Assembly: GCA_025451235.1 (NCBI GenBank)
Contig: JANWKT010000038.1
Location: 1-43,210, forward strand
DNA from: Flavobacteriales bacterium
GTDB lineage: Bacteria; Bacteroidota; Bacteroidia; CAIKAF01
Length of the DNA stretch: 43,210 nt
Reading direction: 5' to 3'
Below, piece by piece: positions 24,082-31,989 of this stretch. Under the pieces are notes generated by a model, which saw only the letters and a list, made by a program, of their open reading frames with translations, was not told the DNA's origin and ran no database searches. Made by a program: the position numbers and the translations under genes. Position 1 is the first letter of the stretch, and each line of letters opens with the position of its first letter.

Positions 24082-25359
24082 ATGAAAAAAATATTTTCTG
24101 TTTTTTTAATTTGTCTGGCTTCTACAGCATGTGCACAGGTAAAACCTGTTTTGTTGAATTCAGGCGGAGGGGTTTGTGAACCTTCTATCATGGTTGATCC
24201 TTCTGATCCGAACCGGATTGTAGCTGGCAGCGTATTCTGGGATGTATATACCTCTGCAGATGGTGGAAAAAAATGGACCTCTTCTATTCTTACTTCTACT
24301 TATGGAGTATGGGGAGATCCGGTGATCATTGTGGATAATAAAAAGAATTTCTATTATTTCCATCTGGCTAACCCTCCGGCATCTTTAGGTAGTTATATCG
24401 ACCGTATTGTATGTCAGAAAAGTACGGATGGAGGTTTTACCTGGAGCAAAGGAACGTATGCCGGTAAGAACGGAAAAAAATGCCAGGACAAACATTGGAT
24501 CACTGTGGATCGATCCAACAATACCATGTACATGAGTTGGACCCAGTTTGATGCTTATGATAGTAGAAAACCACAGGATAGTTCTATCATTCTTTTTTCA
24601 AAAAGTATGGATGAGGGAAGTACCTGGTCAAAACCTGTTCGGTTAAGTCAATACGCAGGTAATTGTGTGGATTCCGATTCAACCACTGAAGGAGCTGTTC
24701 CTGCTATTGGGATCAATGGAGAACTTTTTGTAGCGTGGAGCATGGACCAGAAAATTTATATGGATCGGAGCACTGATGGTGGCGCCACCTGGTTGGCCAA
24801 AGATATTGTAGTGGCTGATCAACCGGGAGGATGGGACTATGCGATCCCAGGTTTGTACCGTTGTAATGGATTGCCTGTAACACTAACTGATACTTCGACC
24901 AAAAGTCCTCACAGGGGAAATTTATATGTATGCTGGTCGGATCAAAAAAATGGTGCGACCGATACAGATATATGGATCGCTTGTTCCAGGGACGCCGGTA
25001 ATACATGGACATCTCCGATCCGCATCAATAACAGCGATGGCACGGCTGTTCAGCAATTTATGTGCTGGCCTGCGATAGATCCCGTAACCGGAAATTTATA
25101 TGTGGTATTTTATGATCGACAAGGCTCCAAAGGAATAGAAACCTATGTAACCATTGCTTCTTCAACGGATGGCGGAAATACCTGGAAGAATAAAAGAATA
25201 ACAAAGAAAACCTTTTCCCCATTTTTTGAGGAGTTTTTTGGAGATTATACCAACATCGTTGCACATAATAATAAGGTATATCCCATCTGGACAGAAATGC
25301 GGGATAAGAAGACCTATGTTTATACTGCTGTGATCGATGCCAAGCTATTGTTGAAGTAG
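24082..25359 (+). CDS. Secreted Asp-box (BNR/sialidase-fold) propeller protein without sorting domain
   Basis: 425 residues from ATG 24082 (MKKIFSVFLICLASTACAQ; an ATG three codons upstream at 24073 is less likely). Several Asp-boxes (SADGGKKW, STDGGFTW, STDGGATW, SRDAGNTW, STDGGNTW) show a six-bladed sialidase-type propeller. Its paralogue at 31990 shares long stretches (GVWGDPV, IVCQKSTDGG, QDKHW, WTQFD, PGGWDY, PGLYRCNGLP) but also has a T9SS domain, which is absent here. So this one is probably periplasmic. Sialidase activity is not established: I do not see a convincing FRIP motif. Possibly co-transcribed with radC. Confidence 0.82.
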   Translation: MKKIFSVFLICLASTACAQVKPVLLNSGGGVCEPSIMVDPSDPNRIVAGSVFWDVYTSADGGKKWTSSILTSTYGVWGDPVIIVDNKKNFYYFHLANPPASLGSYIDRIVCQKSTDGGFTWSKGTYAGKNGKKCQDKHWITVDRSNNTMYMSWTQFDAYDSRKPQDSSIILFSKSMDEGSTWSKPVRLSQYAGNCVDSDSTTEGAVPAIGINGELFVAWSMDQKIYMDRSTDGGATWLAKDIVVADQPGGWDYAIPGLYRCNGLPVTLTDTSTKSPHRGNLYVCWSDQKNGATDTDIWIACSRDAGNTWTSPIRINNSDGTAVQQFMCWPAIDPVTGNLYVVFYDRQGSKGIETYVTIASSTDGGNTWKNKRITKKTFSPFFEEFFGDYTNIVAHNNKVYPIWTEMRDKKTYVYTAVIDAKLLLK

Positions 25360-25410
25360 TCGCCATCATGGGATATGTACCAATGGTCGCCTTAATTCTT
25401 ATTTTATTCC

Positions 25411-25788
25411 ATGCATATTCTCGATTATTTAGAAAGAATTCCTGAAACAGAAGAAGGGAAAATATTTCATTATTTGCATAATATCCTTTCTACCTATCCC
25501 AACATCGTTCCTAAAGTGCATTTCAACACTCCTTTTTATACCCGGCATAGATGGTTGGCCTATTTAAGCACACAGAAAAGCGGAGGGGTTGAACTTTGTT
25601 TTGTACACGCCCATCTGTTTTCAAATCACCTGGAATGGTTAGATTTTAAAAAAAGGAAACAGGTGGCCGGTATTACGTATTTGAAAGTAGAAGACATCAA
25701 TGAAGAAATAGTTGACCAATTAATGCAGGAGGCCTTAATGGTGGACGATAGGATCAAGCCCAAAAGCAAAAAAAGATCGAAGTTTTGA
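25411..25788 (+). CDS. DUF1801 domain-containing protein
   Basis: 125 residues, cytoplasmic. The compact alpha/beta pattern is that of DUF1801 (YdhG-like): a VHFNTPFYTRHRWLAYL core, GGVELCFVHAHLF, then a C-terminal helical and very basic tail (IKPKSKKRSKF). Proteins of this family have unclear function; some are linked to iron or small-molecule binding. It lies 51 bp after the Asp-box gene. Its stop abuts the second GC-rich island. Confidence 0.78.
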   Translation: MHILDYLERIPETEEGKIFHYLHNILSTYPNIVPKVHFNTPFYTRHRWLAYLSTQKSGGVELCFVHAHLFSNHLEWLDFKKRKQVAGITYLKVEDINEEIVDQLMQEALMVDDRIKPKSKKRSKF

Positions 25789-25792
25789 CCCT

Positions 25793-25940
25793 GTTGGAGG
25801 GGGATGCTTCGAATCTCCAACCTTCAACCACTCTGTCCGGGAGTGAAGCGGCACGGACCTCCGGAGACAGGTAACTGAAAGGGTATAGCGAAACACCCGT
25901 CCTGGGAGGCCCGGATTTTGGACGAGGGAAATCCAAGGGG
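25793..25940. repeat. GC-rich, hairpin-rich non-coding island with tRNA-Ser-like stretch
   Basis: The ~150 bp between the DUF1801 gene and wecB are far richer in G+C than the flanks and contain four clear hairpins: GTTGGAG/CTCCAAC (25793-25799 / 25815-25821), GTCCG/CGGAC (25835-25839 / 25854-25858), GGGT/ACCC (25881-25884 / 25895-25898) and GGATTT/AAATCC (25913-25918 / 25929-25934), plus the palindrome CTCCGGAG at 25859. On the minus strand CAGAGTGGTTGAAGG and GATTCGAAGC resemble the D-arm and T-arm of tRNA-Ser, but no anticodon arm or complete cloverleaf is present. It may be a dispersed repeat partly derived from a tRNA. Confidence 0.5.
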
Positions 25941-26004
25941 CAGCCTGTTTAAAATTTAATAACCGGTTATTCATCAAACAATTCCAAAATTGTATATTAG
26001 CACC

Positions 26005-27147
26005 ATGTTGCGGATTTATACGGTTGTAGGGGCAAGGCCCCAGTTTATTAAAGCAGCAGCCATCAGTCGCTGCATCTCCTCTCAGTTTTCTGATAAAATT
26101 CAGGAAACCGTTATTCATACAGGTCAACATTACGACCATAATATGAGTAAGGTGTTTTTCGAAGAGATGGATATACCAGCCCCTACCCATGAATTAGGTA
26201 TTGGTGGTATGTCGAATGCCGAGATGACAGGAAGAATGGTGATAGAACTGGAAAAAGTTTTTGCTCAAGAAAAACCTGATTGTGTGCTGGTATATGGAGA
26301 TACCAATTCTACCCTCGCCGCTGCATTAGCTGCTTCAAAAATGAACATTCCTATTGCCCACGTGGAAGCCGGCTTAAGATCATTTAAAAAATCCATGCCG
26401 GAGGAAGTAAATCGGAGACTTACAGACCATGTTTCTACTTTTTTGTTTTGTCCGACCGATAAAGCGGTGGAGAATTTATTGGCCGAGGGTATAGATGGGA
26501 TTTTTAAAAATCGTCCAACCGCTGATAAACCTTTGATGTTAAATGTGGGTGATGTGATGTACGACAATATTCTGCATTACCACGAAAAATATAGTTCAAA
26601 TTCAGAAATAAAGTTCGGTCTCGAATCCAATAACTATATTTTTTGTACCATACATAGAGATTTTAATACGGATAATATTGAAAGATTAAATGATATACTG
26701 TCGGCTCTATATGCGTTGGCTGATGTATATAAATATAAAATCCTGATGCCCATGCATCCGAGAACTGCCGATCGCTTGAAGTTGCCGGAGTTTCAATATA
26801 TGTTTGGGAAGCTCAGTCAGCATGCCAACATTACACTCGTTGAACCATTCTCGTACTTTCAGAATTTATTCTATTTACATCACTCCAGGATTGTGATCAC
26901 TGATTCCGGAGGTCTTCAAAAGGAGGCATATTTTTTACGGAAACCTTCGGTGATTCTAAGACAGGAAACAGAATGGAGTGAAATCATTGATGCGGGTTAC
27001 GCAGTTTGTGCTGATGCGGATAAAGAGGATATTATTAACTCAACCATGAAATTATTAGGTTTCCCGTTACCTGAGTACCAGGAATTATATGGTGATGGTG
27101 AAGCTGCTGAAAACATAGTGCAGAGCTTGCTCACCTTCCTTAAATGA
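26005..27147 (+). CDS. wecB: UDP-N-acetylglucosamine 2-epimerase, non-hydrolysing
   Basis: Interconverts UDP-GlcNAc and UDP-ManNAc for surface glycans. From ATG 26005 it has 380 residues; an ATG at 25990 would add five. GARPQFIK (about 9-16), HTGQHYD, YGDTNSTLA, HVEAGLRS, PEEVNRRLTDH, MHPRT, TDSGGLQKEA and the LRQETEWSE motif are all family features. The usual THRxEN reads TIHRDFNTDN, a mild divergence. It is the first gene of a four-gene unit and overlaps the next by 4 bp (ATGA). A weak -7 box (TATATTAG, 25993-26000) lies 4 nt upstream. No UDP-ManNAc dehydrogenase or glycosyltransferase lies in the window. Confidence 0.93.
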   Translation: MLRIYTVVGARPQFIKAAAISRCISSQFSDKIQETVIHTGQHYDHNMSKVFFEEMDIPAPTHELGIGGMSNAEMTGRMVIELEKVFAQEKPDCVLVYGDTNSTLAAALAASKMNIPIAHVEAGLRSFKKSMPEEVNRRLTDHVSTFLFCPTDKAVENLLAEGIDGIFKNRPTADKPLMLNVGDVMYDNILHYHEKYSSNSEIKFGLESNNYIFCTIHRDFNTDNIERLNDILSALYALADVYKYKILMPMHPRTADRLKLPEFQYMFGKLSQHANITLVEPFSYFQNLFYLHHSRIVITDSGGLQKEAYFLRKPSVILRQETEWSEIIDAGYAVCADADKEDIINSTMKLLGFPLPEYQELYGDGEAAENIVQSLLTFLK

Positions 27148-28364
27148 TCCAATCATTCAAACGATATGTCAGGTTATTCATCATCACTCTTTTTTTTAAA
27201 AAAGAGAAATTAATATTACTTAATCATTTGTTTCATGAGTGCTGTCCTTACCCTTTCAGGAAAAAAACTTTTTCTGCAAAAGATAGGAAACGGGCTCTTT
27301 CCTTATCCATCGATTGGTTGTTATCTGCCCAGGAAAACATGAAGGACGGCGGTTTTGGTACCTATTATATTGTTGGTGGCTGGTCGAGTTCTTACCCCGA
27401 AACTTCAGGATATATTATTCCAACCTTATACCAATACCTTCAGATTGATCCTGCCAAAAAAGAAAAAATAGAAACTTCCATTATTAAATGTGCCGATTGG
27501 CTGTTGAAAATTCAAAAACCATCCGGAGGATGGCAATCGGCCTATATGGAACATAACCGGCCCGAGGTTGTTTTTAATACTGCACAAGTGCTTCGAGGGT
27601 TGATAATTGCGTTGAAGATGACTGGGGATAAAAAATATTTGACCAGTATGATCAAAGCATCCGATTGGCTGATAGAAACCCAGGAAGAAAATGGAAGTTG
27701 GATCAAAACGGCTTATATGAATGAACCCCGGGTATATGACAGTTATGTAGCGCATCCATTATTGATGATATGGGAATTGACCGGTGAGGAAAAATATAAA
27801 AAAGCTGCCATAAAAAACCTGGATTGGATATTGACCCAACAGGAGTCCAATGGCTGGTTCAACAATGCTGATAATACCCAAAAACACAATCATCGACCCA
27901 TTCTGCACACAATTGCGTATACCATCGATGGGCTGATCAACAGTGGTCTGATTTTAAATGACCACCGATATATACATGCAGGGAAAAAAGCGGCGGATAA
28001 GTTAATGGATCTTTTCAGCCTGCATGGTGGGCTGAACGGTAGGTATGATAAATACTGGACCCCCGCTGAATACATGATATGCACGGGAGGTGCCCAAATA
28101 TCCATTGTATGGTCGTTGCTGTATGAAACAACAGGGAATGAAGATTATTTAAAGTCCGCCATAAGAATGAATGATCAACTGACCGCTATTCAGCAATCAT
28201 GCTTAACTCTTCAAGGGGAGGGGAACGGTGCACTGCCTGGATCATTTCCACTCTGGGGAAAGTATGAACCCTTTGGATTTCCTAACTGGGCCACTAAGTA
28301 TTTGGCAGATGCCCTGATGAGTGAATGGGTCATTAATAAAAAGAAAATTGTACATTCGAATTGA
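27144..28364 (+). CDS. Alpha/alpha-toroid protein of a glycan cluster, function unknown
   Basis: 406 residues, with no signal peptide. Repeats of a helical hairpin ending in Q-x-x-x-G-G/S-W (QENMKDGGFG, QKPSGGW, QEENGSW, QQESNGW) define an (alpha/alpha)6-type barrel like that of terpene cyclases, prenyltransferases and some carbohydrate-active enzymes. The cyclase motifs DxDD and DCTAE are not seen, so a terpene role is unlikely. GGWSSSYPETSGYIIPTL near residue 75 may form the active-site rim. Position between an epimerase gene and ACP/FkbH genes, with 4-bp overlap upstream, suggests work on a sugar or glycan. The exact reaction is unknown. Confidence 0.75.
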   Translation: MIQSFKRYVRLFIITLFFKKEKLILLNHLFHECCPYPFRKKTFSAKDRKRALSLSIDWLLSAQENMKDGGFGTYYIVGGWSSSYPETSGYIIPTLYQYLQIDPAKKEKIETSIIKCADWLLKIQKPSGGWQSAYMEHNRPEVVFNTAQVLRGLIIALKMTGDKKYLTSMIKASDWLIETQEENGSWIKTAYMNEPRVYDSYVAHPLLMIWELTGEEKYKKAAIKNLDWILTQQESNGWFNNADNTQKHNHRPILHTIAYTIDGLINSGLILNDHRYIHAGKKAADKLMDLFSLHGGLNGRYDKYWTPAEYMICTGGAQISIVWSLLYETTGNEDYLKSAIRMNDQLTAIQQSCLTLQGEGNGALPGSFPLWGKYEPFGFPNWATKYLADALMSEWVINKKKIVHSN

Positions 28365-28365
28365 T

Positions 28366-28686
28366 ATGAATCCTATTATTAAAGAAGATATTTTCGAGAT
28401 CGTATATACTGCTATTGATGAATTCAATGAAATGCAGGAGGTGGACGAGCAACTGGAAAAGAAACCTTCCACCATTTTATTTTCACGACCAGGTTATACT
28501 GAAAAAGGTGTATTGGACAGCATGGGGATCGTGAATCTGTTGATCAGTATAGATGAAGCGATGGACAATGATCAAAGAACCGTAAATATCCATTTTGACG
28601 TGAATCATATTCTGGAGAATAAAGAAAGCACATTACAGAGCATTGAAACATTGGTGAATCATATTTATGCCCTTTCTCAAAAATGA
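28366..28686 (+). CDS. Acyl carrier protein-like protein
   Basis: 106 residues from ATG 28366 (MNPIIKEDIFEIVY). The earlier in-frame ATG at 28321 lies inside the previous gene. The carrier motif is LDSMGIVNLL, with Ser52 as the probable phosphopantetheine site, followed by helix III (LQSIETLVNHIYAL). It is longer than a standard ACP (~80) because of an insertion (about 28-47) before the DSM motif. It starts 1 bp after the toroid gene stop and overlaps fkbH-like by 4 bp. ACPs paired with FkbH commonly receive a glyceryl or similar hydroxyacyl group. Confidence 0.82.
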   Translation: MNPIIKEDIFEIVYTAIDEFNEMQEVDEQLEKKPSTILFSRPGYTEKGVLDSMGIVNLLISIDEAMDNDQRTVNIHFDVNHILENKESTLQSIETLVNHIYALSQK

Positions 28687-30209
28687 GCAAGTGCCCATCC
28701 ATATTTACTATTGCAGGCTTCAACCAGCAAAACTGGCAATCAGCTCTTAAGAAGGAATTTCCAGGATCAACTATTGAAGGCGTTGAATTTGATCAATCAA
28801 TATCTTATCTGGTAAATCTACGACCATCCGATAAAAAAGCTGACCTCTGTATTTATTGGATCAGCTTGAGTGATGTTTTTCAAGCGAATGCCATGAAGAT
28901 TGATTTGTTGCAGTTAGTATTAAAATTAGATCAATCGTTCCAATATAGTATTGTGGTGCTACCCGCAATCGCTTCTGCAGCTTTTAATATGTTTCAGGGA
29001 GGTGAATTAAGAACTCAACTCTACCGTCTGCATCTAACCTTATCCGAAAAAACTACCGGAACAAATACCACCTTGCTCGACCCAACCAGCTGGTTGATCA
29101 ATCAAGGCCCTTCTGCTATATCATCACCATTATGGTATTTGAGTAAAACGCCGTTCCATAAAAATGTATTCAGGATGGGAGCAGATGCCTGCAAATCGGT
29201 TTGGAATGCAAGAATTGGAAACATAAAAAAAGTATTGATCCTGGACCTGGATGATACCCTTTGGGGTGGAATTGTTGGGGACGATGGTTGGGAGAATTTG
29301 AAAATAGGAGGCCATGATGCCCTTGGTGAAGCTTTTGCCGATTTTCAGCGATGGATCCAAAATATTAAATCATGGGGGGTAATTCTATGTATCAGTAGCA
29401 AGAATGATGAACAAATTGCCCTTGAAGTATTTGACAAGCAAACCGGAATGGTATTAAAAAAGGAAGATTTTGTGAGTTGGAGGATCAATTGGAATGATAA
29501 GGCCGCCAACATAGCAGAAATGGTGAAAGAATTGAATGTTGGAATGGACTCGGTGGTTTTCTTCGATGATAGCCCCGCCGAAAGAGAGAGGGTAAGAACT
29601 GCATTGCCAGGAATTTTTGTACCCAACTTGCCCGAAGATAAAATGGAATATCCAGCCTTTATAAGGTCCTTGAATTGTTTTAATAAGTTAGATATAACAG
29701 AAGAAGACAAGAAGAGAACAGAGTTATATCAGAAAGAACAGCAAAGAACAAATTCGTACGATACATTTGCTTCAGTGGACGATTGGATAACATCGTTGAA
29801 GATAGAGATTGAATTCAATGAACTGAATGAGGGAAACCTGGTTAGGGCCGAACAATTGCTCAACAAAACCAACCAAATGAACCTTCGCACCAGGAGACTG
29901 AGCAAACAAGAGTTGAAAGCCTGGGCCGGCCAAAAAGACCATTGGTTTTACGTGGTGCAGGTAAAGGATATTTTCGGCGACAATGGCATCACTGGTTTGC
30001 TAGGATTTCATAAAACGGAAAACAAGGAAATTTTCATGGATGATTTTGTGATGAGCTGTAGGGTAATGGGAAGGAAGATAGAAGACGCTATGCTCAATTT
30101 TGTACAGGAAAAAGTGCAAGCCGAAAACGGATCAAAATTGGTGGTCGAATATCTGAAAACTGAAAAGAATCTGCCGATGCTGGAGTTTATTGAACGATCC
30201 AGACTATAA
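28683..30209 (+). CDS. FkbH-like HAD-family protein
   Basis: 508 residues. FkbH-type proteins take 1,3-bisphosphoglycerate and load a glyceryl group onto an ACP. The N-terminal ~170 residues are a divergent SGNH/Rossmann-like part. The HAD domain starts LILDLDDTLWGG (D188-x-D190), with the second motif in CISSKNDEQ and the acidic motif VFFDDSPAERE. The C-terminal ~150 residues are a GNAT-like acyltransferase fold (NKTNQMNLRTRRLS...). The partner is almost certainly the ACP encoded just upstream (ATGA overlap). The stop is 4 bp from the stop of the convergent gene. The product on the ACP is inferred, not shown. Confidence 0.9.
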   Translation: MSKCPSIFTIAGFNQQNWQSALKKEFPGSTIEGVEFDQSISYLVNLRPSDKKADLCIYWISLSDVFQANAMKIDLLQLVLKLDQSFQYSIVVLPAIASAAFNMFQGGELRTQLYRLHLTLSEKTTGTNTTLLDPTSWLINQGPSAISSPLWYLSKTPFHKNVFRMGADACKSVWNARIGNIKKVLILDLDDTLWGGIVGDDGWENLKIGGHDALGEAFADFQRWIQNIKSWGVILCISSKNDEQIALEVFDKQTGMVLKKEDFVSWRINWNDKAANIAEMVKELNVGMDSVVFFDDSPAERERVRTALPGIFVPNLPEDKMEYPAFIRSLNCFNKLDITEEDKKRTELYQKEQQRTNSYDTFASVDDWITSLKIEIEFNELNEGNLVRAEQLLNKTNQMNLRTRRLSKQELKAWAGQKDHWFYVVQVKDIFGDNGITGLLGFHKTENKEIFMDDFVMSCRVMGRKIEDAMLNFVQEKVQAENGSKLVVEYLKTEKNLPMLEFIERSRL

Positions 30210-30213
30210 GTAT

Positions 30214-31893
30214 CTACTTATTTACAATGAGTTTCATGGTCTTTACCGATTGATTACCCTCGATTTTTATTACATAAATTCCGGATGCCAATTGGTGGGA
30301 GATGAGATTTTCATTCTGTTCAAGTATATGTTTGCCAACTACGTTTCCGCTTATATCATATATAAAAAGTATATAGGGATCACTTGCAATCAGTTCATTT
30401 TGAATATTTACGTTTAAAAAATCATCCGAAGGATTGGGGAAAATATCAATGGATACATTTTCTTTTGCTGTCTGCATACCAACCGCAGGGCTAGTGGTAT
30501 AACACAATAAAGAATCCGTGATTCCAGAACTTTCATCTAACTGCAAAGAATTTGTTTGAAGATTAATAGGAGTTGTAGGATTGATGGTATAGCTAAAAGT
30601 GGGATAAGGTGCCGAAAGGCTGGCCAAACTCACCGGATAATAATTGCAGCCACCGAGAGAAGCTGTAAGTGCCGAATGCCGGGTAAGATTAAATTTTGAA
30701 TTTCCAATGACCCTGTTTCCCCCAATCATGATATCACCTCCACTTAACCTGGAATAGTTGGCGAAAAAAAGATTATAATAATGATCGCTTGTATCTCCTT
30801 GAAGAAAGGAATAAGTGGCAACACCGCTTGTATCTACTCTGGTATGGCAACCATAAAATGCCGAATTATTAAAGAAGGAACCAGAATTCCCTAATAAGAT
30901 AAATTTTCCTGAAGTTTGATCGTAGGAGGCACCATACAACCAATCTATTTGGTTTCCACCAAATGTTTTCGACCAGATCAAATTTCCATCGGAAGTATCT
31001 ATGCGCATGATCTGATAGTCCATTTGCCCAAGATTGCCAATACCAGGATAATCGGTTCTTCCGCAAGCCATCAGTTGACCGTTGGAAAGTAATTTACCAA
31101 ATTGCAATGTAGAATTTTGGGTGGGCACCAGGTCATAATTATACACTTTACCCCATTTAAATTCTCCCAGCCCATCGAACAACATCATCGTAGACAATGA
31201 TTGTTCAAACCCAATCGTGATGCTCCCCATCAATAAGATATCGCCATTTGGCAATTCGTTGATCTTTTTTACATCAGCGGCCAGAAAAGGGGTTAGAAAA
31301 GGATCGGTGATCCACAGAACATTCCCAGCTGTATCGGTTTTCATGATATATAGATACCAATTGGTCGTATTAAAGTCGTAAAATTTGCCGGAGGATAAAA
31401 TATAATTCCCATTTCCGGAAGTAAATGTTTCCAGAAAAAAATCGCTATTAGGCAGTATATAATTTTTCTGGCTGAGGATGTTAAGCTGTTCATCTGTTTT
31501 AATGATGAAGGAGGTGAATAATGGGGAGGCAGAAGTATCGATACCCCTGGTATATCCTGCAAAATAAAACTGGTCATCCTTGAAGGTAACTTCGGTGCAA
31601 ATGTCGTGATACATGGGCTTTCCCCATATTTTATGATCTAAAAGATTTCCTCCGGTATCTGTTTTCATGATCACCATTTCGGCATCCCCAAAGCTTCCAA
31701 TCATGGCATTCACCGTATTCACCATATAGGTTTTGCTAAAGGTTCCGGCATAATCATTGGGCGCCACTTCTTCGTTGCCCATCAAATCATCAGTAAGGAT
31801 TTTTTCAAGGGTGGTTTGCTGTGCATTTGCAGGATGATAGGTGATCCATAAGCATCCCGCAACAATTGCATAGAAAAGTATTTTTCGCATCAT
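30214..31893 (-). CDS. T9SS-exported protein with repeated MKTDTxGN propeller motifs
   Basis: 559 residues with a Sec signal (MMRKILFYAIVAGCLWITYHPANAQ; a second Met is adjacent). The middle shows repeated K-T/M-D-T-x-G-N-x-L/W units (MIMKTDTGGN, IMKTDTAGNVLW, MRIDTSDGNLIW), as in large secreted propeller proteins of Bacteroidota. The last ~80 residues form a T9SS type-A sorting domain (FPNPSDDF, YDISGNV, GIYVIKI). It is convergent with the FkbH operon and divergent from the Asp-box gene at 31990. Function unknown; surface or secreted. Confidence 0.83.
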   Translation of the reverse strand: MMRKILFYAIVAGCLWITYHPANAQQTTLEKILTDDLMGNEEVAPNDYAGTFSKTYMVNTVNAMIGSFGDAEMVIMKTDTGGNLLDHKIWGKPMYHDICTEVTFKDDQFYFAGYTRGIDTSASPLFTSFIIKTDEQLNILSQKNYILPNSDFFLETFTSGNGNYILSSGKFYDFNTTNWYLYIMKTDTAGNVLWITDPFLTPFLAADVKKINELPNGDILLMGSITIGFEQSLSTMMLFDGLGEFKWGKVYNYDLVPTQNSTLQFGKLLSNGQLMACGRTDYPGIGNLGQMDYQIMRIDTSDGNLIWSKTFGGNQIDWLYGASYDQTSGKFILLGNSGSFFNNSAFYGCHTRVDTSGVATYSFLQGDTSDHYYNLFFANYSRLSGGDIMIGGNRVIGNSKFNLTRHSALTASLGGCNYYPVSLASLSAPYPTFSYTINPTTPINLQTNSLQLDESSGITDSLLCYTTSPAVGMQTAKENVSIDIFPNPSDDFLNVNIQNELIASDPYILFIYDISGNVVGKHILEQNENLISHQLASGIYVIKIEGNQSVKTMKLIVNK

Positions 31894-31969
31894 TTGGGTT
31901 TTCCGATTAATGCCAATAAATGTATTTCAAAAACCTACAATATATATAGGCTTTAACAATAATAAACCT

Positions 31970-31977
31970 TATTTTTG
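31970..31977 (+). promoter_or_regulatory. TAnnTTTG -7 promoter box for the Asp-box gene
   Basis: TATTTTTG is an exact match, 12 nt upstream of the ATG at 31990, in the divergent spacer with the T9SS gene at 31893. Confidence 0.5.
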
Positions 31978-31989
31978 AGTAATTAATCG

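Noticed and set aside
24082-25359. Calling the Asp-box proteins sialidases
   Set aside because: Asp-boxes show only the fold; the FRIP arginine motif and catalytic Tyr/Glu were not convincingly located.
25795-25845. A functional tRNA-Ser gene on the minus strand
   Set aside because: Only D-arm- and T-arm-like words are present; there is no anticodon arm and no closing acceptor stem of correct length.
25735-26190. Minus-strand reading frames across the second GC-rich island
   Set aside because: They run antisense into the DUF1801 and wecB genes and have no family features.
27144-28364. Squalene/terpene cyclase
   Set aside because: The repeats fit a helical barrel, but the DxDD and DCTAE catalytic motifs are missing and the operon context is sugar/ACP.
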